Positions 56,523 through 64,000 of a stretch of 64,000 nucleotides of DNA are shown here, piece by piece (positions within the stretch are counted from its first letter, which is position 1; the number at the start of each line of letters is the position of its first letter). The DNA comes from QHWT01 sp963755695 (GTDB taxonomy: Bacteria; Acidobacteriota; Vicinamibacteria; Vicinamibacterales; 2-12-FULL-66-21), in NCBI GenBank assembly GCA_963755695.1, contig CAVWLB010000002.1, forward strand, positions 50,864 to 114,863, written 5' to 3'. The notes beneath the pieces were generated by a model, which saw only the letters and a list, made by a program, of their open reading frames with translations, was not told the origin of the DNA and did not search any database. The position numbers were made by a program, and so were the translations under genes.

Positions 56523-57664
56523 GGTGCGCAAACTCGATTGCATAGAATAACGGCCCTTCTTTGTAGTGAGGTGCCGTGCTCTCAGTGTGCTACGTCGCGT
56601 TCCAACGCGTGCTGCAGCTCGTCTGTCTCCTGTTCCGATCCCCTGAGTTCAAAGAGCTCGAGATCGTCGTGCTCCGGCACGAGCTGGCGGTGCTGCGCCG
56701 GCAGATTCAGCGGCCCACCTTGCGGGCGGCGGATCGTGTGTTCTTGACGGCCGCGAGCCGACTGCTGCCACGCGTCAGGTGGTCGTCGTTTTTGGTCACG
56801 CCGATGACGCTGCTGGACTGGCATCGGCGCCTGGTGGCGAACCGTTGGACGTACCCGCGACGGACAGGGCGGCCACCCATCGGCCGTGAGATCCGCACCG
56901 TGATCATCCGGTTGGCACGCGAGAACCCGCGCTGGGGTTATCAGCGCATCGTGGGCGAACTGAAGGGGCTCGGGGTCATCGTCTCGGCGACCAGCGTCAG
57001 GAAGATCTTGCGCGAGCACCAGCTCGGTCCGGTGGGCACGAGACGCGGTCCATCGTGGCGGGAGTTCCTCCGTGCTCAAGCCCACAGTCTGATCGCCGTA
57101 GACGTTTTCAGCGTCGATACCGTTTGGCTCCAGCGTTTGTATGTGCTCTTCTTCATCGAAGTCGGGAGCCGCCGCGTACATCTCGCCGGCTGCACCGCGC
57201 ATCCCGACGGCGAGTGGGTGACGCAGCACGCCCGACAGGTCGCGTGGGCGCTCGCCGAGCGCGACACGCCGGTGAGCTTTCTGATTCGCGATCACGACGG
57301 CAAGTTTACGAACAGCTTCGATGCGGTGTTCGAAGCACAAGGGACGCGAATCATTCGCACGCCAATTCAGGCGCCGGAAGCCAATGGGATTGCGGAACGG
57401 TTCGTCCGAACGGCCCGGACCGAGTGTCTCGACTGGCTGCTCACGCTCAATACTCGGCATCTCGAACGAACGTTGACCGTATTTGTCGATCATTACAACG
57501 GCCATCGCCCTCACCGCAGCTTGGATCTCGTGCCGCCGAACGGTCGAGCGGCGACTAAAAAGTGGACCGGCTCGCAGTCGCTGGCGATCAGGCGTCGCGA
57601 CCGTCTCGGCGGGCTGTTGCACGAGTATGAGCGCGCGGCCTGACGCGGATCGAGTTTACGCACC
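56523..57664. mobile_element. Insertion sequence with 16-bp terminal inverted repeats
   Basis: Left end GGTGCGCAAACTCGAT (56523-56538) and right end ATCGAGTTTACGCACC (57649-57664) are inverted copies with one mismatch, enclosing a single full transposase gene; total 1142 bp. Flanking GTAG/GTAC gives no certain target duplication. Confidence 0.8.
56576..57643 (+). CDS. DDE (rve-type) transposase of the 1.14 kb IS
   Basis: 355 residues, intact. Helical DNA-binding half (EIVVLRHELAVLRRQIQRP, NPRWGYQRIVGEL), then the integrase core: VDVFSVDTVWLQRLYVLFFI (first Asp), FLIRDHDGKFTNSFD (second Asp) and ANGIAERFVRTARTECLDWL (Glu), ending DHYNGHRPHRSLDL. Related to IS3/IS481-type elements. GTG 56576 start. 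It may still be active. Confidence 0.9.
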   Translation: MLSVCYVAFQRVLQLVCLLFRSPEFKELEIVVLRHELAVLRRQIQRPTLRAADRVFLTAASRLLPRVRWSSFLVTPMTLLDWHRRLVANRWTYPRRTGRPPIGREIRTVIIRLARENPRWGYQRIVGELKGLGVIVSATSVRKILREHQLGPVGTRRGPSWREFLRAQAHSLIAVDVFSVDTVWLQRLYVLFFIEVGSRRVHLAGCTAHPDGEWVTQHARQVAWALAERDTPVSFLIRDHDGKFTNSFDAVFEAQGTRIIRTPIQAPEANGIAERFVRTARTECLDWLLTLNTRHLERTLTVFVDHYNGHRPHRSLDLVPPNGRAATKKWTGSQSLAIRRRDRLGGLLHEYERAA

Positions 57665-57670
57665 GTACAG

Positions 57671-57997
57671 GGTCTGAGGGTTCTCAAGACGCCGGCTCGC
57701 GTTCCACAAGCGAACACCTTTTGTGAGCGCCTGATCGGCACGATCCGTCGTGAGTGTCTGGACTTCGTCATTCCGATGACCGAGCGCCACCTTCGCGCCA
57801 TTCTTCGGGAGTGGATCCGTCATTACAATCGCGGCCGGCCACACGCGAGTTTGGGTCCCGGCATTCCCGAACGCCCGCTCGACGACAAGATCAGCGGTTC
57901 AAGCGGCCACCGGCTCCCGACCGGCTATCGAGTCGCGGCGACGGCCATCCTCAATGGCCTACATCACGAATATCGTCTCGAGAAAAAGGCCGCGTGA
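57671..57997 (+). pseudogene. C-terminal fragment of a second rve-type transposase
   Basis: About 108 residues: LKTPARVPQANTFCERLIGT with the catalytic Glu, RRECLDFVIPMTERHLR and HYNRGRPHASLGPGIPERP. The first two catalytic aspartates are missing, so it is truncated at its 5' side by the neighbouring IS. Same broad family as the intact transposase but a different copy. Confidence 0.8.
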
Positions 57998-59059
57998 AAG
58001 GCGGATCAACGATATTTGCGGATCACAACTACCAGTGATCCGCCGCGTGGGATCACAGTACTTCCATCGAATCGGTTTCGCGACGTCGTTGTAATGGCGA
58101 ATGTAGCGGCGAATCTGTCGCGCGAGGTCTTTCACCGAGGTGAAGATGCCGCGGGTCAGCAGGTCGCGCTCAATGCGTCCGAACCAGAGCTCGACTTGGT
58201 TGAGCCACGACGCGTAGGTCGGGGTGAAATGGAGATGCACATGGGGGTGGGCCTCGAGGAAGGCGGCCACCACCCGCGTTTTGTGGGTCGACAAATTGTC
58301 GAGAATCACATGAATCTCACGCTGGCGAGGCTGACTGGCCACGAGCTCGCCGAGAAACGCGACGAACGCGGCGCTCGTGTGTCGGGGCACGGTCTGGCCC
58401 AGCACTTCGCCGGTCTTCGTATTCAAGGCGGCGAACAACGACAGCGTCCCATGTCGGTAGTATTCGAACCCATGCCGCTCCGCGCGGCCCGGCGACAACG
58501 GCAACACCGGATCCAACCGATCGAGCGCCTGAATCGCGGTCTTCTCATCGGCGGCAAACACGGCCGCGTGCTGCGGCGGTTGCAGATACAGCCCGATCAC
58601 ATCGGCGGCTTTGGGTTCGAAATCGGGATCGTCGGAGCGCATGTAGCGTTCGAACCGGTGAGGCTGCACGCCGGCGCGGGTCCACGCATTCTGCACATGG
58701 TTGTGATGAATCTTCAGGACGCGCGCCAGCTTCCGTGTGCTCCAATGCGTGCTGCCGTCCGGCGGTCGCTGCTGCGTCTTCGCGAGAATGCGCGCCTCCA
58801 ATGCCGGGGTCAGCACCGTCGGTTTCTGGCCCTGATGCCGCGATCGCAGCCCGTCCAGGCCGTGGGCCGCAAACCGTTGACGCCAGCGATTGATGTAATC
58901 GCGATAGCACCAGAGCGTCGCTTCGATGGTGGAATACGAGGTGCCCTCGGCCAACATCAAAATCACCTTGGCCCGTTTGGCGTCTTCCGCCCGAATCGTC
59001 CGGCTGGTCGCTCGTCGTTCAAGTTCCGTTCGCTCGTCACTCGTCAAGGTCAGCGCCAT
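57959..59059 (-). CDS. IS630-family transposase
   Basis: 366 residues. N-terminal helix-turn-helix region (SRTIRAEDAKRAKVILMLAE), then the DDE core: FAADEKTAIQALDR, HVILDNLSTHKTRVV and YASWLNQVELWFGRIERDLL. Reading continues to VAKPIRWKYCDPTRRI, where family members usually finish; the last ~20 residues run past the likely IS end and overlap the opposite-strand fragment. The element's own ends are not clear. Probably intact. Confidence 0.9.
   Translation of the reverse strand: MALTLTSDERTELERRATSRTIRAEDAKRAKVILMLAEGTSYSTIEATLWCYRDYINRWRQRFAAHGLDGLRSRHQGQKPTVLTPALEARILAKTQQRPPDGSTHWSTRKLARVLKIHHNHVQNAWTRAGVQPHRFERYMRSDDPDFEPKAADVIGLYLQPPQHAAVFAADEKTAIQALDRLDPVLPLSPGRAERHGFEYYRHGTLSLFAALNTKTGEVLGQTVPRHTSAAFVAFLGELVASQPRQREIHVILDNLSTHKTRVVAAFLEAHPHVHLHFTPTYASWLNQVELWFGRIERDLLTRGIFTSVKDLARQIRRYIRHYNDVAKPIRWKYCDPTRRITGSCDPQISLIRLSRGLFLETIFVM
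58018..58043. repeat. 9-bp inverted repeat near IS630 end
   Basis: GCGGATCAC, 8-base loop, GTGATCCGC. GGCGGATCA also occurs 17 bases upstream. Possibly the IS630 subterminal region. Confidence 0.45.
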
Positions 59060-59266
59060 GCGGCGCAGCGTACCGGTACCTGAATTAGTTCGTACAAGCC
59101 ACTAGCTGTTCAATTGTGCAAACGTGTAGCGGTTCACGCGTATAGTCAAAGCTTGAAGTCTGCTCGAACTGAGCCCGCCCGCGTTCGTGGTACCGCCCGC
59201 GGCCACCGTCCATCGAAGCCGTCGGCGCAGCAATCCGCCGAACCAGATCTGCCACAGGGGCCGGCC

Positions 59267-59920
59267 ATGGAATCGAAGCTAAATGGGGCGTTCAATGCCC
59301 AGGCGTTCCTCGACTCGGCGGGAGTCGCGAGAAGGGTCGTGGAGTATCGGCGAGCTGACGTCATCTTCAGTCAAGGCGATCCCTGTGAGAGCGTTCTGTA
59401 CATCCAAAAGGGTGGCGTAAAGATCTCGGTGCTTTCGAAGACAGGGAGACAGGCGGTCGTGGCGATGCTGGGCCCCGGCGACTTCTTTGGCGAAGGAGGC
59501 TTGGCGGGTCAACCCGTCCGCATGGGAAGCGCGACCGCGAGCACTAACACCACCATTCTCTTCGTGGACCAGCATGAGATGGTGCGCCTACTGCACCAGC
59601 AGCACGCGATGTCTGATCGGTTTATCGCTCACCTGCTGATGCGCACCATCCGGATCGAGGAAGACCTTGTCGACCAGCTCTTTAGCTCCAGCGAGAAGCG
59701 GCTGGCGCGAAAGCTGTTGCTGCTCGCGCGGTACGGCGAGCACGACAAACCAGTGCGGACTATCCCGGCGATCTCCCAGGAGACGCTGGCCGAAATGGTC
59801 GGCACGACGCGATCGCGCGTGAATTTCTTTATGAAGAAATTCCAGCGACTGGGGTTTATCGACTACAAAGATGGGCTCAAGGTGCACAACTCGCTGCTCA
59901 CGGTCGTCTTACACGATTAA
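59267..59920 (+). CDS. Crp/Fnr-family transcription regulator
   Basis: 217 residues from ATG 59267; the longer frame from 59114 has no ribosome site. Cyclic-nucleotide-binding-like barrel (VIFSQGDPCESVLYIQKGGV, LGPGDFFGEGGLAG), then the C-terminal helix-turn-helix AISQETLAEMVGTTRSRVNF. No iron-sulfur cysteines as in Fnr. First of a plus-strand set with the small membrane protein and the BMC shell gene, whose expression it may control (inference). Confidence 0.9.
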   Translation: MESKLNGAFNAQAFLDSAGVARRVVEYRRADVIFSQGDPCESVLYIQKGGVKISVLSKTGRQAVVAMLGPGDFFGEGGLAGQPVRMGSATASTNTTILFVDQHEMVRLLHQQHAMSDRFIAHLLMRTIRIEEDLVDQLFSSSEKRLARKLLLLARYGEHDKPVRTIPAISQETLAEMVGTTRSRVNFFMKKFQRLGFIDYKDGLKVHNSLLTVVLHD

Positions 59921-60070
59921 GAAAACTGACAAACTCCACCGGCGGGGGTGGCGTTATCTTGATCGTCGTTGGTCTGGCGGCGTTCGCCTACCAAGGGGAT
60001 GAAGGCACACGAGCCGCGAGAGCGTCGTGGGCATTGGTCTTATTCACACGACGACATATTGAGAGAGACG

Positions 60071-60241
60071 ATGGCGCTTCCGACGGTGGTGGGGATCGCG
60101 GCGATCGCGGGTATAGTGATGTTGGTGCACGGCCGAGCCCGTGGCCATCAAGCCAAGGGTGTGCGACGCAGACAAGCAAGTAGTGCCAACCCTGTTGACA
60201 CGGCCGACGTCGTTAGAGATGACCCACACCCCATCTGTTAG
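60071..60241 (+). CDS. Small membrane protein
   Basis: 56 residues from ATG 60071, with GAGAGAG 5 bases upstream. One hydrophobic segment (LPTVVGIAAIAGIVMLVHG) and a basic, disordered tail. No family. It ends 12 bases before the BMC gene, so they may be co-transcribed. Confidence 0.4.
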   Translation: MALPTVVGIAAIAGIVMLVHGRARGHQAKGVRRRQASSANPVDTADVVRDDPHPIC

Positions 60242-60253
60242 AGTTCCGCCCGC

Positions 60254-60550
60254 ATGCCATTCGAAGCCCTGGGAATGATCGAGACCAAAGGTTTCATCGG
60301 AGCGGTCGAGGCAGCCGACGCGATGGTGAAGACGGCCAACGTTGTGCTGGTCGGCAAGGAATACATCGGTGCTGGCTACGTGACGATGATGGTTCGCGGC
60401 GACGTCGGCGCGGTGAAAGCCGCGACAGACGCCGGGGCGGCGGCGGCGCGCCGCATCGGCGAGCTCGTGTCGGTCCACGTCATTCCTCGCCCGCACGCCG
60501 AGGTCGAAAAGATTCTACTCAGGGGCGGCAAAGACCCCGTCACCGCGTAA
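60254..60550 (+). CDS. Bacterial microcompartment shell protein (single BMC domain)
   Basis: 98 residues, complete: ALGMIETKGFIGAVEAADAM, VVLVGKEYIGAGYVTMMVRG, DVGAVKAATDAGAAAARRIG and VHVIPRPHAEVEKILL are the canonical BMC-H elements, with the KEYIG loop at the hexamer pore region similar to PduA/EutM. BMC-H hexamers tile the shell of microcompartments. No other shell protein, pentamer, or cargo enzyme is in the window; neighbours are transposases and a Crp/Fnr regulator. Confidence 0.92.
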   Translation: MPFEALGMIETKGFIGAVEAADAMVKTANVVLVGKEYIGAGYVTMMVRGDVGAVKAATDAGAAAARRIGELVSVHVIPRPHAEVEKILLRGGKDPVTA

Positions 60551-60855
60551 GTTCCCATGTCCATCGCGATGCCGATCAACGCCTCGTAGTCGCGACCATA
60601 CGTCAACTTTGGAGTGTCCATTGTCGCGATTCTCAGGCATCATCCGCGCGCAGAAATGGCAGTCCGACGCCTCGCCGCTCCTTGGTGCTGGAGAGTCAGC
60701 GAATCCCGTAGCGTACCCAGCGGGCAGGTGATTGGTCGTTCGCGCGCGAACATCGACGCCGTCTTTGAGCCAAATAGTCAATTCGCGGATCTTCTTGCCG
60801 CTGAATTCACGTCCGCTATGTGCGCAGATCGGCGAAACAGTTTCAGCGCGCGCGA
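60551..60855. other. No recognisable gene
   Basis: The space between the convergent BMC gene and the acidic-protein gene. No family features in any frame. Confidence 0.4.
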
Positions 60856-61143
60856 TTACTCCTCGGCATCGTCCGCGCCCGATCCTCCGCTCCCCTTGTC
60901 AATGCCGGTCGCACCGGCATTCTGGGTCAGTTCTTCGCTCTTCTCGGCAAGTCCGAGGACGTCACCGACACGTGCGCTTTCAGGCCGCTGGGCAATTGAT
61001 TCCGGATCGGATTCGGCAGACGGATCTGGTGCCTTTGGCACATCCGATCCGCTGAGGCCGAGGACGTCGCCCTTACGTGGCTCGTCGCTTACCGGCTCGA
61101 CGTTCTCATCGTTGACGGGCTGCTGCTCATCGAAACGGGCCAT
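60856..61143 (-). CDS. Acidic, probably disordered protein with repeated GDVLGL motif
   Basis: 95 residues with a strong GGAGGG site 4 bases before ATG 61143. Rich in Asp, Glu, Ser and Pro. The hexapeptide GDVLGL occurs twice (around residues 25 and 61), each followed by a Ser/Glu-rich spacer. This looks like short linear motifs on a disordered chain. Function unknown; it is convergent with the BMC shell gene. Confidence 0.6.
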   Translation of the reverse strand: MARFDEQQPVNDENVEPVSDEPRKGDVLGLSGSDVPKAPDPSAESDPESIAQRPESARVGDVLGLAEKSEELTQNAGATGIDKGSGGSGADDAEE

Positions 61144-61453
61144 GGTCCCTCCTGCGACTTAAAGTTCATTTACGCTCCCTCTTGGGAGGCGTTGGGTCGC
61201 GCTTGAACCGGGATTTCCATTTTGGAGTCCCACGACTGGGAACGCCGAGTGGCCAATCGCGCGGCACGGTAGCAGATCCGCTCTTGAGGGGCTGTTCAAT
61301 GTTGCACACCTCACAATCATGGCTCGGTAGCACTTCTCGCTCGTCAACGCCTCCGGTAATGGCCCCCGGCGCCACTGGAAGACGGACCACTGCGCTCGCA
61401 GCGATTGCTCGAACACGATCCCGCTCGCTCTGGTGTGGTGGCCCACCTTTCGG
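61144..61453. other. No recognisable gene
   Basis: Between the acidic-protein gene and the decayed IS1380. Probably contains the IS1380 right boundary; no clear terminal repeat found. Confidence 0.4.
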
Positions 61454-62784
61454 CTAGCCCGCCGGCACCGGGAGCGCCCAGATCCGCTGGAGCATCGCCC
61501 CGAACAGCCGCCGCGTCAGATGACTCTCGGCCAACATCAACCAGTAGTACCGGGCGTGCTTGACCAGCCGCCCACCCGTCTTGACGATGCGCTGCTGGAG
61601 ACTGGTGAGCGACCAGGCCTCGATTCGCGCCGGCAGCACGAGTCGCCGCCACAAGTTCCCGAGGTTGTACGCCAGCACGCTCAACTGGAGCCGGACCTCG
61701 TTCGCCCGGAACCGATGACACGATAGTCGCGTCCAATGCGCCGCCTGCTTCCCCTCTTTGATCCACTGTTCCGCGGTGCCGCGCTTGTTGTAGAACCGCA
61801 CGACGGCGCGATTGGGGAGCGGGAGATTCGTCACGATGAAGCCGACGCGCGGGAACAGCTCGCCGGCGTGGTGTTCGACTTTCGCCACGACCCGTCTGGG
61901 CGTGGTCCAGCTGTCCGCCTGATACTGGAAGCTTTTGTACCGAATGAGCGGCTTGAGGCTGGGCCGTCCTGGTGACCGAAACAGGATGTCCTCGACTGCC
62001 AGCTCGAGGTTGTTGTTGGCCGGGATGCGGATCGCGTATCTGGACGCCGCGTGCCTCAAGCGCCTCGTAGATCGCCGGCCGCGCGAAGGCCGCGTCGGCG
62101 CGGAACGCGACCCGCTGGTGCTCGGCCTGCTGGCGGTCGATCTCGGGCACGAGCAATTCCTCCCAATCGTCCGCGCTGGAGACGTTCCCCGGTCGCAGCT
62201 TCGCCGCCATGCAGTCGCCGTGGCCGTTGAAAAGGAACAGCGGGTGATAACAGACCGTCCCGAAGTGCCCATTGTAGGCACTGCCTTCCTGCTGCCCATG
62301 CACCGGGCTCTCGCTGGAGTCCATGTCGAGCACAACGCGGTCGGCGTGGTCCAGCGTCTCCGCCTGTCCGATCAGCTCGCGGTTCACGGCCATCAGCCCG
62401 ACGAGGTTCTCCTCGCGAGTCAGCAACTCGGTCTCGAACCAATGGAGCGTCGAGGTTAACGCCGCGCTTCGGTCCCACCGCTTCGGTGAGCCAATCACAC
62501 GGAACGTGGGGTCGTGGAGAGTCGCTCCGCGTCGTTGAGGTCTTCGTAGCCCGCTAAGCGGCTGTAGACCGACTACCGCAGGAGATCGGGCAACGGGAAC
62601 TGCGTGTTCAGTCCGTGGCGGGAGTCGCTCAGGTGCGCGGCGATGATGGCCTCCAGGCCGAGGCGTTCATCCAACTCGCGGACCAGAACCAAGCCGGCTC
62701 GGAGGTGACACGCGACCCCTGAAACGCAACCTTCAGAAACCCGTTGAAAGTGAACTGGAAAGGCTCGGATTCTTTCTCACCCAC
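61454..62784 (-). pseudogene. Decayed IS1380-family transposase
   Basis: From GTG 62784 (VGEKESEPFQFTFNGFLKVA) the frames give GLVLVRELDERLGLEAIIAA, HLSDSRHGLNTQFPLPDLLR, an in-frame TAG where CAG is expected, SVYSRLAGYEDLNDAERL, then HADRVVLDMDSSESPVHGQQ and FNGHGDCMAAKLRPGNV; after a change near 62035, RYAIRIPANNNLELAVEDIL and YNKRGTAEQWIKEGKQAAHW to 61454. At least one nonsense codon and three frame changes, so it is inactive. IS1380 elements are about 1.7 kb. Confidence 0.88.
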
Positions 62785-63007
62785 AGGGTGTCATTCTTTC
62801 TGGCGGGTTCCTCTTATCGGAACCCGCAGGAATCAAGGCGTGACGACTGATCCGATGGGCAAAAGTACCACAGCCAATCGGAAATCCGGGTTTGAGGAGT
62901 TGGTCGCGCACGTTGAAGCGAATCTTCCCTGGTGGCCCAACATTTTGGACCCTGGGGGAAAGTGTTCCCTCCTGTCGTGCAACGCTCTGCGCGGGTTCAA
63001 GGGGCGG
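62785..63007. other. Spacer with perfect hairpin
   Basis: GCGGGTTCC (62803-62811) pairs with GGAACCCGC (62819-62827) over a 7-base loop, just upstream of the IS1380 start; likely part of the element's end. A plus-strand frame from ATG 62855 (MGKSTTANRKSGFEELVAHV) runs to 63157 but overlaps the radical SAM gene antisense and is doubtful. Confidence 0.45.
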
Positions 63008-64000
63008 TCAGACGCCGGGAACTTCGAGGTGCGGCATCGGGGCTGCGGCAAAGAGCCGCCGGCACGGACCAGCCATCCAGCGCGCGACCCGAGCCGATCG
63101 TGTGCGTCGCGCGGAATCGGTCGCAATTCCGGTGTTGGCGTACATCTGTCGATATAACTTTGAGCTGAGCACGAACGCGACCGGCCCTTCCACGTCCCGG
63201 CGACCCGCGATCGTCGCCAGACCCGTGGCAGCTATAGAAATGGTCCCACACCGCCTGCGTCCGCCGCCGGATTTCGTCGGGCGACATCACGGGATGCGGT
63301 GCGTAGGCCTTCGGACGGTCCGCCTGCGGAATGAGCCAGTGCCGCGTGACGGGAATGCCGCTGACGGTCGCGGCGTCGCCAGCCACCTCGCGTTCCCAGC
63401 GCTCGAAGTCGACGGTGCCCGGATAGGGCGTCAGCATCACGAACTGCGCGAAGGTGATGCCCGCACGCTCCGCCAGGTCGGCGGTCGCCCTGACGTCGCA
63501 GGACGGTCGCTCGGCAGGCCGAAAATGAACGATCCCAACACATGCACGCCGTGCGATCGGAACATCTGCAAGCGCTCGACGAGCGGTTCGCCCGACCAGG
63601 TTGAATCCCTTGTAGCACGTCTTTCAACCCTTCCGGTGTGACCGCCTCCACGCCCACGAGTGCGCGGATTCGCGCGCGCGCCATCGCCTGCAGGAACGCC
63701 GAATCTTCTGCGGCCTCCATGGTGATCTGGGTGAAGAACGTCATATCGTCAGGGAGCGCTGAAGTGCGTTCCATCAGGGCGAAGCGTTCGGCGCGGACGG
63801 CTTCGAGCGCGCGCAATCGAGACGGATCGCTCCGGCGCCGGCCTGGGCCAGATCTCTAAGCGTCACCGGGATAAAAATTGTCGTCAGCGAGCGCGATGAA
63901 CCGGAACCCTCGTCGTCGTAACGCCACCGCCTCGTGGATCACGGCAGGGACGGCCGCTTGCCTCGGGGCCTGGCCATCGGTGCGCCACACCGAGCAGAAC
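63008..64000 (-). CDS. Radical SAM protein, C-terminal part (partial, frame changes)
   Basis: The gene enters from beyond base 64000, so the CxxxCxxC cluster motif is outside the window. Visible in order: AVIHEAVALRRRGFRFIALA then DDNFYP, VRAERFALMERTSALPDDMT, ITMEAAEDSAFLQAMARARI, VGVEAVTPEGLKDV, FVMLTPYPGTVDFERWEREV and, after a last frame change, FVLSSKLYRQMYANTGIATD to the stop. At least four frame changes. The pattern is that of B12-binding-domain radical SAM enzymes (Elp3/MiaB-like barrel). Substrate unknown. Confidence 0.8.

Overview
The window is high-GC chromosomal DNA from a Gram-negative bacterium, most likely an acidobacterium of the Vicinamibacteria type. Evidence: a full lipid A/inner-core LPS operon, secreted beta-barrel proteins, a tandem von Willebrand A protein of the kind common in Acidobacteriota, a DUF2934 protein and a Tad/Flp pilus locus. 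The taxon is inferred from gene content only. Many conserved genes, including probably essential ones (gap, pgk, waaA, lpxK), carry single-base frame changes while neighbours are intact. This looks like residual indel error in the assembly, so 'frameshifted' below does not automatically mean a dead gene.

Layout. 0-17 kb: housekeeping and mixed genes (partial amidase, zinc alcohol dehydrogenase, pyruvate kinase, ferritin-like/VIT1 metal transporter, cytochrome c, LOG-family protein, DinB, NamZ-like DUF1343, small zinc/cysteine proteins, sugar-phosphate isomerase-like protein, alpha/beta hydrolase, flippase-like membrane protein, hybrid histidine kinase, beta-barrel protein). 17.4-24.3 kb: a SpoIIE-type phosphatase, a sparse 1.6 kb stretch, and a three-gene surface-polysaccharide operon (glycosyltransferase, TPR/beta-barrel, NDP-sugar epimerase). 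25-40.7 kb: two PilZ-like genes, a Tad pilus locus (two Flp pilins, CpaA, TadE, CpaB, secretin, TadG, CpaE, CpaF, TadB, TadC), an unannotated 29-residue membrane peptide, an unusual AAA ATPase, a double-VWA protein and a sigma-54 activator with its own candidate sigma-54 promoter. 41-44.2 kb: degraded DNA (ligase fragment, cupredoxin, pseudo-tRNA, EVE-like protein) ending at an intact tRNA-Leu(GAG). 44.3-47.8 kb: gap-pgk-tpiA-secG on the minus strand. 48-55.9 kb: nine overlapping plus-strand genes for Kdo transfer, lipid A phosphorylation and acylation, and heptose synthesis and transfer. 56-64 kb: tRNA-Val, tRNA-Asp, a truncated integrase, three transposase units, a Crp/Fnr regulator, a solitary bacterial microcompartment shell gene, a decayed IS1380 element and the end of a radical SAM gene.

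Most notable: the 3' end of tRNA-Leu (19 bp core) recurs twice as direct repeats, at 17.19 and 41.16 kb, in exactly the geometry left by repeated site-specific integration into the tRNA 3' end. The two earlier copies also share a 15-bp flank at the same spacing. This brackets the whole polysaccharide/Tad/VWA/sigma-54 region as a candidate 24 kb genomic island, plus a younger 3 kb remnant next to the tRNA. A second integration site is visible at tRNA-Asp. The island genes plausibly make one surface-attachment module: pilus, exopolysaccharide, PilZ-like proteins, phosphatase signalling and a sigma-54 activator.
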